From: Dasyornis broadbenti
Lineage: Eukaryota; Chordata; Aves; Passeriformes; Dasyornithidae
Length of the DNA: 64,000 nucleotides
NCBI GenBank assembly: GCA_013397935.1
Contig: VZRN01005154.1
Coordinates: forward strand, 230,704 to 294,703
Reading direction: 5' to 3'
Position 1 is the stretch's first letter, and the number at the start of each line of letters is the position of its first letter. The translations under genes were made by a program, and so were the position numbers. This document shows positions 36,211-46,700 of the stretch, piece by piece. The notes below the pieces were generated by a model. That model saw only the letters and a program-made list of their open reading frames with translations, searched no databases and was not told the origin of the DNA.

Positions 36211-39200
36211 AAACGGGAGCAGCTGGACATTCCCAGCTCCGGCCGGATGCGGGAGAGGCCAGGATGGGGCTGTTTGTTGGGCTGTGAGTGCAAAGGTTTG
36301 CTGGGGACTCTGGACTGGCTCTCACCGGCAAACAGCACGGCCTGGATTGGGACGGGCACTTCCCTCCTTCCCTGCGCTCCCACAGCAGCTCACCAGGACA
36401 GGGAATGGATCCCACGGCTCCTGTAAGGACACTCCCATGGATCGTACACTGAGGAATGGCTCCCTGGCCACTGGCTCTGCCCCTTCTCTAGCCAAGGGCA
36501 GCCGTTCTTTTTAATTATAATTATTGTTATTTAAAATGAAAGTGTTTTAGATTTGCCGCGTGAGGCGCTTTTTTTGTTTTCTTTTCTTTTCCTCCCCATT
36601 TCCCCCTCCGGACCCTTCAGCCCATCCGAGGGGACGTAGCAAGGCCAGGTAGGAGGTGTTTGGGTGCAGTTTCAGGGCAGCTCCTGTCAGCACTGCCGTG
36701 CTCATCCTTCCTCCTGTGGGACAGCTCTTCCCACACGCCGCATCCTGGCTTCTCTCACGCTGTGGCTACTACTGAGGCCTCTCAGGTGTCCCCTGGTGAC
36801 GATCCCTTTGCTCTGCTCTGCTCTGCTGCCCACCCTGAGCCCTCAGAGAGGGGCGAGGTTGGCCTGGATGGTCTCTCCCGGCTCCAGCTCCAGCCCCGTT
36901 CCCATGCTGCAGCCTGGGGGTTCACTTGCTGCTGTCTCAGTCTCTTCCCACCTCATCCTGCAAATCCTCTAAAGGCAGGGAGTGTGTTTGGGGCTTAGGA
37001 AGGATCCACCTGCAGCACAGCCAGGGCTGGCAGCACTGCAGGCTGGTGGAGGCTCTGACCCTTCGTGCTCAGCCCAGCCCGGCTGTGCTGGAGCCACAAT
37101 TCCTGCTCTGCCTTGCCCTCATCCCCACCCCAGAGCGAAACCTGCCCATGCTGGGTTTGCCGTGGGGCTCAGCTCAGCTGCCTTAACCCCTCAGCTCATC
37201 CTCAGGCCCTGGCCTCGGGCTGTGTCCAAGGGTTGATCCCAGCAGGAGCTTTCCATGGTGTGAACCTGCTGGGATCGCGTTCACATCGCGGGTTTGGAGC
37301 TGCTTCCTCTCCTCCCAGAGCAAAATGCTGTCGCACCTGTGCCCACCTGAGCTCCGAGCTCAGCTGCTGCTCCATCCTGCTGCAATCCCAGCTGCACAGG
37401 AGGGAAGGACACAGCTTGGGATGTTCTCCGAACACCACAGATGGAAGTTTGTGAGCAGCCTGGAGAAGCTGGGTTGGCAGGAAGGTGACACTGGTGTGAT
37501 CGCCTCCATGTCCCTGGTTTTCCTGGTCCAGCACCCACAGCAGGATGTCACCCCTGGCTGTGTGCCAGGGATGGTCCAGCAGCAGCTCCTGGGCTCATTG
37601 CCAAGGTCAGCCCTGTCCCTGCTCCTCCCGCACCACTTTTTGGGGCCTCTCTAACTGCTCCCACCAGGTTTTCCTATCAGCACTGGCACTTCCTCCTTGG
37701 GAATGGGAGGGAAGGAGCAGCCTGTTCCCACGGCTCGTGCCTTCACCAGCACCACTGACTGCAGCAAAACACCGACCAAGGAATCTTTTCCAATCTGTTT
37801 TTTTCTCCTTCCCATTCCCTTTTTGTTTTAACATCAGATGCTCAAAACGCAGCACATGAAGTCTCAGTCTCCTTAAAAATGCCATCAGACTCCTGCGAGG
37901 CCCTGAAACACCTGGAAGTGGGGTGGAAACACCTGCCTGGAGTGGAAATGTGGCACTTGTAGGAGCTGCGCCAGCTCCAGCATTCCTGAGGGCTCTGAGC
38001 TCCTCTGCCGTGGCTTTAATTAGTGGTGGTTCATTAGTGGCGATGCCGTGGCTCAGGTGCAGCCCAGGGGATGAGCTGTGCCCTTCCCAGGAGCCCAGAG
38101 TGATGTGGGCATGGACTGCACTTTATCCAAACACAGGCACTGCTCTGCGGCCTTCAGGTTTTCCAGAATCCGAAGAGAAATGTTGTTACTCCGGGGAGAG
38201 CCTGGGAGAACACGGATGGGATGGGAAGTGTTGGCATTGTTGAGTGCATTGTGGGGGCTCGGGATGCTCGGGGTGTCGGAGCCCCAGGCTGGGAATTCTG
38301 CTTTCCCTTGCTGTGTTTCGATTCAACGCCAGCTGAGATCAGGGATCAGCAGAACAAATCCAACTGTTCTTCCTCCCAGGCTCTCTGGCCTTCTTCCCAA
38401 AGTGTTTTTTTGTTGGGCAGATCCCCCTGTGCGTCTGCAGGAGCAGGGATGAGATGTGCAGTGGGATCTCTGTGCGTGCTGTGGGGTGGATTCCTCCTTG
38501 CTGAGCACCCCTAAAGGGAAGGATTTTGAGTGAAGGGGTAAAGAGGCTGCTCCAGGGGGACATCCAGGCAGCAGCAGCGTTGGGAGGGATGGAATTCCAT
38601 GAGGAAACGAAATGCCAGCAGGAATATCTTCCCCACCCGCAGGACTGGTGCTGCCCCTCCCGATCCTGCTGCTGTGCCTCTTTTCCCAAACCATCCCAAA
38701 CAGAACCCCCCGGAGTACGGAGTTGGGATTCACAGCCCAGCTCTGCTCCCGAGACATCCCAGGACCTGAGCTGTCCTTAGGCTTTCCCCCAGCACCAGGG
38801 AGGAGAGAGGCTTTTCTGGAGAGCGCTCCCGCTCCTGCCACCATCCCGAGCTCCCCTCCTTGCTGCCACCCATCGTTCTCCCGGGATTTTCAGGGCGTCC
38901 CAGCGCCACTCCGAAGCTCAGGTTTGGTTGTACGATCCATCCCAGCTCCTGGGGCACGCGGCTTCCACCACCCCAGCCCCGAGGAGATGGGAAGGGCTCT
39001 TGGCAGCTGCACCTTTCCCTAGGGAAAGGCCTTTTCCCCGTTCTGTTCCAGAGTTTCTGCTGCTTCCCCCGGCGCGGAGCGAGGCCTTTCCCGCTGTAAA
39101 TAGCAACGACCGCGCTGACACGGCCCCGGCCCCGCCCGTGTCACACGGCCCTGCCCTCCCCTTGTGCCGTGAGCACCGGGATTTCGAATCCAACTGAAAC

Positions 39201-39290
39201 TGAGAGACAAGGAGCACTCCTTGGACACGAGCACAATGTTGAGTTTTTTGTAAAAGGTTCCAATAAATGGAGAGTTTAACTTGGGAGCGT
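36211..39290 (+). other. EXTL3: EXTL3 3' UTR
   Basis: No other AATAAA was seen between the stop codon and 39262, so the 3' UTR is inferred to run to shortly after that signal, about 3.1 kb. An A/T-rich stretch (36510-36545, ttttaattataattattg) follows a GC-richer start. No CR1 copy interrupts it, unlike the introns, which fits a transcribed and constrained region. The end is not directly proven. Confidence 0.7.
39262..39267 (+). terminator. EXTL3: EXTL3 polyadenylation signal AATAAA
   Basis: ggttccaataaatggaga is followed within 30 nt by the GT-rich tgggagcgtctcggtgcctc, the usual layout of a cleavage site. The text just before it (gcacaatgttgagttttttg) resembles the mammalian EXTL3 mRNA end as I remember it. 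Confidence 0.7.
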
Positions 39291-39540
39291 CTCGGTGCCT
39301 CTTTGCTGGGGCTGGGAGAGGGGCTGGACCACGGTGGGGCTGTTGCTGCTGCTGGAAGCCCAAAACCAAGCATCTCCAGGGCTTGCATTCCCCCGGGGAA
39401 GATGAGCTGGTCTGGAGTGGTGGAAGTTCCTCATGGATGGCAGAAAGTGGAGCCAAACCCTATAGTGTCCCTCAGTGAGCTCCTGGCTGGGCCAGGAGAG
39501 CTTTCAGGAGGGGCTGGACCCCGTGTGGCTTCCAGGGATA

Positions 39541-39600
39541 TCCCATCCCATCCCATCCCATCCCATCCCATCCCATCCCATCCCATCCCATCCCATCCCA
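39541..39600. repeat. (TCCCA)12 microsatellite
   Basis: Twelve perfect pentanucleotide units lie about 270 bp beyond the EXTL3 poly(A) signal. The complement is (TGGGA)n. Confidence 0.98.
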
Positions 39601-40721
39601 GTGCCAGGCTGGGTATCTGTAGGCAGTGGAAACAGCAACTGTGGGATTGCAAGCCTGCCCATCCTGCCCAGGGATCCAGAGGCAAGGACCTTCAGGAGAC
39701 AGTTCCTGTGGCATTGCTGGCTCAGGATGCTCCTGGTCCCTCTGCCGTGCTGGAGGCTGAGGTGGAAAAACCAAAGGGATCCATGTGGTTTGTAAGCATT
39801 TCCAGCTTCAGACCTGCAGGGAGGAGCAGAGGGGAAGAGCGGAGCCAGCTGGGCCATGAGCCATGGGGCTGAACTGGGAATCCCCCAGGATTTCCTGCCT
39901 GTGGCTGGATTTCCTCTCTTCCTTCCTTTTTTTCTTGCCCTCCCTCCTGAGCAGCTGCTTCCTCCGTGGTCACTTGTTACCTCTGTACCACCTGCCCTTT
40001 CCTGCTGGGAATTGTGTCCTTTCTTTTCCCTTCTGCCTTGGAGTCAGGCTTGGTTTGCGCTTGGGTTTGATTCCAGGAGAGGTTCCAGGGAAACCCCAAA
40101 TGATTTTAGTCCTGGAGGGAGGAGGTGGATGCTCAGCCTCTCCCAAATGCCTAGGACCTCTCCCCTGCACGGAGGCAGGGCCATCGCTGGCAGTGCAGGG
40201 CACAGAATTCCTCACTCCAGGATCCCAGCCTGGCTGCAGCAGTGGGATGAATGCTGGTTTGGGATCTGGCTCCCAAACGAGCTCAGCAGCATCTCAGGCA
40301 CGGATTCAGCTGGAGCTGATTTTCTCCTGAGGCTTTTCCTGAGATAAAAATCTCCTGATCAATAATTTTTACTGCTCTGTTTGTTGAAAGGAGCCACAGC
40401 TCCGATTCCATTTCCCTGTTTCCTGTGTGAGGGTTTGTACCTCGGGATGAGGAACCAGAAGCCATAAATCCTGTTAATAATTCATTCCCTGCTCCCAGGA
40501 GGAGGGCAGGGTGAAGTGCTTTACACTCCGCTCCTCTGCGCTGCAAAGTGCCCTCGATTTTCCCTTTTGGATGATGCGCTCCTTGATAGAAAGCAATTTC
40601 ACTGGAATTGCTCCCGTTCTGCCCAGCAGTGCCTGGAAAGCCACCAGCTCCTGCTGGAGCCCTGGGAGGGACCTGCCACCCCTTCCCAGGGGACTTAAGG
40701 GGGAACCTGCCCCCTTCTTGG

Positions 40722-41065
40722 TCTTCAAGGGATGGGGTGACAGTCCATGGATCCTTGAGGGATTGGAGTCACAGTCCATGGATCCTCGAGTGATTGGGGT
40801 CACAGTCCATGGATCCCTGAGGGATTGGGGTCACAGTCCATGGATCCCTGAGGGATTGGGGTCACAGTCCATGGATCCTTGAGGGACTGGGGTCACAGTC
40901 CATGGATCCCTGAGGGATTGGGGTCACAGTTCATGGATCCTCGAGGGACTGGGGTCACAGTCCATGGATCCTCAAGGGATTGGGGTCACAGTCCATGGAT
41001 CCTTGAGGGATTGGGGTCACAGTCCATGGATCCTTGAGGGATTGGGGTCACAGTGCATGGCTCCC
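40722..41065. repeat. 31-bp minisatellite, 11 regular copies
   Basis: The motif cagtccatggatcc recurs at 40741 and then every 31 bases to 41051 (cagtgcatggctcc). The unit also contains gagggattggggtca. Spacing is constant; only point changes occur (ttga/ctga/tcga before the g, one ttcatgg, and a degenerate last copy). Each unit includes the palindromes tccatgga and ggatcc. Confidence 0.96.
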
Positions 41066-43071
41066 AGGTCACAGCTCACCTGTGCCAGGTCAGTGGGACC
41101 TGTCTGATCCCACCTTTCCCCCCATGAGCCTGCCCAGGCCCTGACGTGCAGCCAAACCCAAATCCCTCCGCTCTCATTCCCACTCCTCCCGAAGGCTGAG
41201 CTGCTGGTGGGGCACAGATCCAGCTCCAGCTTCCCTGTGCTCCTCACGTCCCCGAGGTGACAGATCCCAGTGACAGTGACCGAGGCTGGGCAGGAGCCTG
41301 GGATTAACTGACCTGGTCTGGTTGTTTTTATTGGATCTCACATTAATGGAGAGCAAACAGAATAAACTCCTCTCCACCCAGGAACAGCCACTCCATAAAA
41401 GCCATCCAAGTGCAGAAAGCTGATTTTAACCTTTCCTCCCCATTATTCCTGTGGGAGCATAGGGTTGGGAAGTCACTGGCAATTAATCACCTGCCTCACA
41501 CCCACTAATTGTGTTTAATGAGGGGAGAGAGGCTGGAGCAGCCCAGGGCAGGATGTGGGATCCAGGGAATGGGGATGGCCCTGGCATAAGGACCCACACA
41601 GGGTCCAAGAGAATTTCTTTGCCTTTCTGGAAGAAAGAGAGTGAAACCAGGAAGCTGCTGTTCATAGCCCATTAAATCGGGAATTTCTGGATAAAGCCTG
41701 GATTGCATCCATGGCATTCCTCCCTGGGCTGCCACGGTTCCCTCTGCAGGACCAACCCAGCCCAAAGAAATGCTGTTTGTTTTTCTATCTCTGTGCAGAA
41801 GGAACAAGCACTTCTTTCTCCAGTTTAATTAGGATTTCTCATGAAAGAATCCCCCTCCCAGCATGTTTGTTTTTCCAGCAGGCACAACCTGAACATAACA
41901 AAACAATCCACTCTCAGCTGCTGGACTGATGGAACAACAAGAAGTTTTTCAGCTCAAAATGACAGGAAGAAAAATGTAAAAGCTTTTAATTTTTACCTTC
42001 TCCCCCTGAGGAGGGTGGGAAAGCCTTTGGAATGTGAAAAGGAAGGTGCTGGAGCAGTGGGATCAGTGCTGGAGCTGAGGCAGCCAGCAGACAGATGAGT
42101 TTATCCCAGGGCCTCTGTGGGCTAGGAATAATCCTTTGGAGTTTCACAAGGTGAAATAAACTCAGTTCTTTTACTCTGTTTTAAAGTGATGCTAAAGCAG
42201 CAAACCCTGATGAGGATTTAATTCCACTGCCATGTGTTTTTGTCACATTGATGACACCATTCCTCACACCCTCGTGGCACACACACAGAATGATGCTGGG
42301 ATCTGTACACCCAACCCAACAGAAATCCTTCATGGGAATTAAATGGGACCTGGACACTGCAGTGGCAAAGAGATTCTATTACAGAGCTGCTTCCATCTCC
42401 CCAAAAAGGGGTGAACTGGAGGAGCAGCTTCATTTCCCAAAGGTGTCAGGGCAAGGACGTGAAATGGGCATGGAGAGGCTTTTATAACCTCCAGGATGTG
42501 CTCCCTCCCGGGCAGTCTCACTCTGGTTTTTATTTTTTAACACCAAATAAATACGAAACAATCCAATAAAAAACAAACAGCAGTAAATCTGAGCAATGGG
42601 TCGCCTTTTAAAGCAATGCCATTGACTAAGGTTAGGCCCCAAATATGTGATTTGGGGAGGGAAAAGCCTCCCCAGGTCCGCAGTACAGGTGGCTTTGGAT
42701 AAATGACTCAGAATTTCATCCAGGATTTGGGATGGAGGTGCTGCAAGGACAAGTTTTTGGAAGGTAGAAACAAGAGGCACTTAAATCTCAGAAAGTTTTT
42801 TATGAGCACTAGGAACTTTCCTACTTTATGGACTTCCTTAAGTCTTCCTGAGGTGTTTCCTCTGTTGCTGGTGGAGGAACCCAGGAGGGACCAGCTTTAG
42901 TGAAGAGCCTGGAGCTCCATGGGCAGATCTGGGTGTGACAGGGGAGGCTGCAGCATCGATAAACCTTGAATTCCTGAAGGATAAAGCTTTTCCCAAGTGC
43001 CTCTGCCTGTGCAGGGAATGGCCAGGCTCTTCCCACTATTCTCCATGTCCACCAGACTCCCTTTTTCTGTT

Positions 43072-43077
43072 TTTATT
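43072..43077 (-). terminator. INTS9: Candidate INTS9 polyadenylation signal
   Basis: tttatt on the + strand reads AATAAA on the - strand, about 490 nt after the INTS9 stop. The nearest candidate is not necessarily the one used, and others lie at about 42530 and 41327. Confidence 0.35.
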
Positions 43078-43565
43078 TTTACAACTTTGCCTCACCAGCT
43101 CTCTCCTCCTCCTCCTCGTGCGAACACCACAGATGGAAGACAGGCAGGGAATGGGATCTGGGGACTGAGAAAAGCAGTGGGAGGACAAAGGCCCTTGTTT
43201 CAAAATTCCTGCAGGGTTCTGTCAGGTGAAGGACTGGGGCAGACCCTGCTGAGGGACACAGAGGAACAGCACTTCACCCTGATGCTGTAAAAACACACTC
43301 CAGCTATTTACCCTGCAGTTCCTGTCTCCTGTAAGATTCCCAACTCCCAATTTTACACAACAGGAATCTCCTCCAAAGTATTCCAAAACAGGTTAAAAAT
43401 AAGATCTAAAAAATAGACAGCTATTAAAAATACTCCCTTGCTCCTCCATGAAGGGGAAGGTGGTTTCTGGTCTCTCTGAATCACGGAATTCTCTCTCTCC
43501 TTGGAGAGCTCCAAGTTCTGCTGCTCCAGGCTCTTCTCCTTGCAGAGCCTCCTGATGTCCGTGAG

Positions 43566-43742
43566 CTAAAATTTCTGCAGGAATTTGAGCACCAGGTCCC
43601 GCAGTTTGACCCTCAGGGGCTCGTCGTTGTCACAGATGATGTGAGTGGAGTCCTCCTCCAGCTGGATCAGGGTCTCTGCCTCCTGCAGCAGCACAATGTG
43701 GCCCTTGGCTGTGTCCTCCACCTTCACGTCGCTGAAGCCGTG
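43566..43742 (-). CDS. INTS9: INTS9 last coding exon (58 residues and stop)
   Basis: On the - strand it follows aaatccag and encodes HGFSDVKVEDTAKGHIVLLQ, then the segment with EEDSTHIICDNDEPLRVKL and the end FLQKF before TAG. This is most of the C-terminal domain that, in the human complex, forms a mixed sheet with the INTS11 C-terminus. Confidence 0.97.
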   Translation of the reverse strand, partial: HGFSDVKVEDTAKGHIVLLQEAETLIQLEEDSTHIICDNDEPLRVKLRDLVLKFLQKF

Positions 43743-46700
43743 CTGGATTTGGGGTGGGAGAGAGAGAGAGAAGTTCCCAGAGCTCAGGAAAACGGGGAAT
43801 GATGAGAGACCAGGCCAGGGTGAGGGGGAACTTCATAGAATCACAGAATGGTTTGGGTGGGAAGGGACCTTAAAAATCATCCCATCCCAGCCCTGTCATG
43901 GCAGGGACACCTTCCATGATCCCAGGCTGCTCCAAGCCCTGTCCAGCCTGGCCTTGGACACTTCCAGGGATCCAGGGTCAGCCACAGCTTCTCTGGGAAT
44001 TCCATCCCAGCCCCTCCCCATCCTCCCAGTGAACAATTCCTTCCCAATATCCCATCTCTCCCTGCCCTCTGTCCATGGGAAGCCATTCCCTGTGTCCTGT
44101 CCCTCCATCCCTTGTCCCCAGTCCCTCTCCAGCTCTCCTGGAGCCCCTCCAGGCACTGGAAGGCTCCAATCCTGTCCTTTTTCCTGCTGATTTTCTCCAA
44201 GAAGCATTGCAGGTGAGAACCAGGCTCCACAGAGCAGCAACCAAATTTGTGCAGCTTCCCAGGAGGCTCCTCCACCAGGGGAGACATTTCCAGGATCTGT
44301 TCTTCATTCAGTCACCTTCTCACCAATCTTGTGGAAATTTAAATGCTTTTAGACCCCCTCAGCTGCTGAATCCAAAAGCTGTGTGAGGCAAATCACCCAC
44401 CCAGAAGCTCTGCTTCCATGGAGAACAGGAGATCACTGACATGAAGCTCCCACAGCAGGACAGGGCTCCAGAGGGAAGAACTCCCTCTACACTGGAGTGC
44501 AGGGACACCCTGGAACACTCTGGGAACTCCTCGGCCTTTCTCCATCTCAAGCCGCAATAAAATGATTTCCACTCTCTCTGCTCCCAGAGCAGCACATCCG
44601 AGATGTGCAGGAATCTGCTGGAATCCCACCTGCCACCGAAGACCCCTCACCTTTTCCAGAGTCTGCACAAACTGGTCCACAGGGATGGAGCCACTCAGCA
44701 AGGGCTTCAAAGATTTGCACTCGGGAACATCATCGCTCACCCGCTTCCTCTTCTTGCTGGCAGGAGGCTGGGGAGGTTTTGGAGGGAGCTGATGGAGGAG
44801 AAGGAAAAAAAAAATCCCACTCTAAAGGATGCAACAAGTTGAGAAATGGGCAAATTCAGAGCAAGCAACTACTCAGGGAATGAGGTTGTGGCTTAGCTCC
44901 AGCTGTTTATGAGGACTCTGGCATTTTTTAAGCCTGGGTCTGAGTTTATTTGGCAGCAGGAATCAGAGTGGAGAAGAGTAAATGAACAACAGCAGCCTCA
45001 GACCAATTCCATTGCAACACTTCAGTGTTTCCAGGGAACCAGCTTGGAAACAAGAGAGCAGCCTGTGTGCTGTGCACCGACAGAAATCCTCTCCCAGTCC
45101 TCATGTCCCTGGCATTCCACACTGGGCTCTCTTCCCAAGTGTCCTGGGCCCAGCCCAGCTCTGCTGCCCGGTGTGGGAAGGGCTGCTCAGAGAGTCCCTG
45201 TGAGCTCCTGGATCTGAGAGAAAAGGGCACCAGAGCAGCCCCTGGACACCACCTCTTCCTGCAGAGCACCAATGCAGGAATTCCAGTGCCAGCCTGAAGG
45301 AGCCGGCAGGAAGGGGATGAACAGGGAACCTCTTGGGGAGCTGGGAAACTGGGGGCAGATGGTCCTTCCCAAATCTGATGTCCCAGGCCATCTCTCTCCT
45401 CTAACCCTTGGTCCTGAGGGGTTGACTGATGCTGTTCCTGACAGCAGGATGATTTGTAGCCTCTCTTCAGGAATTCTCTCCCTTCCCCTTTTATCTCAGC
45501 CAGGCACACGGCCAAGGGAAAGAGGGCAGAGAGATTGATTTGCATCCCACTCCCTGCTCCAGGTGTGATTCCTCACTGGCACACAGCAGGGCAGAGCCTC
45601 TGGCATGGGCTCTGCTCGGGTGGGAAGGAGCTGTTGGAGTCCTGGATGGCAGGAAAAGCCAGAGTTAAGGATATTTTTCCCCCTTTCCCATGAGGCTGTA
45701 CCTGCAGCACGTGCTTGTTGTCCTTAGTATGCAGCACAGCGGAAACTGTTGCCAAGGAAATACCAGGCTTGATCTCCAAGGGCACGAGGGAATCTGCAAG
45801 CTGAAGCAAAAGGAGATTTTGTTCAGCGAGTGATCGGCTCAGAACGTGCACGAACCCAGCTGTGAGATAAATTGGCAGCATGGTATTTTTAAACATGGAC
45901 TAATGAACTGTAAACACAAAGCCACTGATAGACTGAGAGCTCCTCGGACCTGCCCAGCCTCCTTCCAGCTCCCAGAATCACGGATTTCACACTGGGCAGA
46001 GCAGCACGGGGTTTGCAGGGGCCAGGGCTGGTCTCAAAAAAACATCATAATCACAGAGAACCCTTGTGTAAAAGGACAATTGCTTCATTAATAATTTCAG
46101 TTAGTAGAACTCATGGTCTAATCCAGCATTATGATGTTTGTTATGCTGATGGACAATGAAAAATCAAAGTGAGTTTCATTTCAGTTCCTGACTGCAGAAT
46201 ATCTGGAATAAAAAGGGTTTGTCCTTAAAACCCCAATGTTTTCAATCAACCCACTGTTGATTAGTTTGAAATTACTCCAACAATGCTGCACAAAACCCCT
46301 TCTACTGCTTTTATATAATTCTTCCCTGAAGGACATGAAATTTAGTCTTGGCTTGGAGTTTGGATCCAAGGGCCAGCACTGCACCTGCTGAGACAGTGGA
46401 AGTCGGCCAGCTGGGAACCACCTCTTCCAGCCACTTTTCCAAAGGAATCCTGATGAAAACAGCGTTCATGAATAGAGAAAATGATCCCTTTTTCCCTCCA
46501 GGGGCATTCAAGGTGCCAGGATGCCCAGTCCTTTTGCCATGGAAGCCCTGAGAGGGTTTTTCTGTTGGTGGTGAAGTTCAGCTACTTTTAATAACTTCTG
46601 ACAATCTCACCTACCGCTGTTAAAGCTGCAGGAACATTTTGAGAGCACCTCCTTGGAATAAAGCAGTTGTTGTGTTGGAAAAGCACAGGCTGCATTAAAA

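Larger units (their letters stand above)
39291..43565. other. Interval between the EXTL3 and INTS9 3' ends
   Basis: This is intergenic sequence between convergent genes, including the INTS9 3' UTR at its right end. Visible contents are a (TCCCA)12 tract and an 11-copy 31-bp minisatellite. Candidate INTS9 poly(A) signals on the - strand lie at 43072 and, farther out, at about 42530 and 41327. No credible coding frame is present. Confidence 0.8.

Noticed and set aside
39267..39872. 201-codon frame through the (TCCCA)n tract
   Set aside because: The frame is kept open by the repeat (IPSHP units) and lies past the EXTL3 poly(A) signal.
40511..40882. Frame with repeated VHGS/WIPE-type units
   Set aside because: It is a translation of the 31-bp minisatellite. 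A 31-base period shifts frame each copy, so it is not a protein repeat.
40722..41065. Regular spaced repeats suggesting a CRISPR array
   Set aside because: The 31-bp units are contiguous with no unique spacers, and the host is a vertebrate.
43440..43565. Possible extra INTS9 coding sequence beyond the stop codon
   Set aside because: The frame stops cleanly at TAG after FLQKF, which is the family's normal C-terminus. The sequence beyond is 3' UTR.
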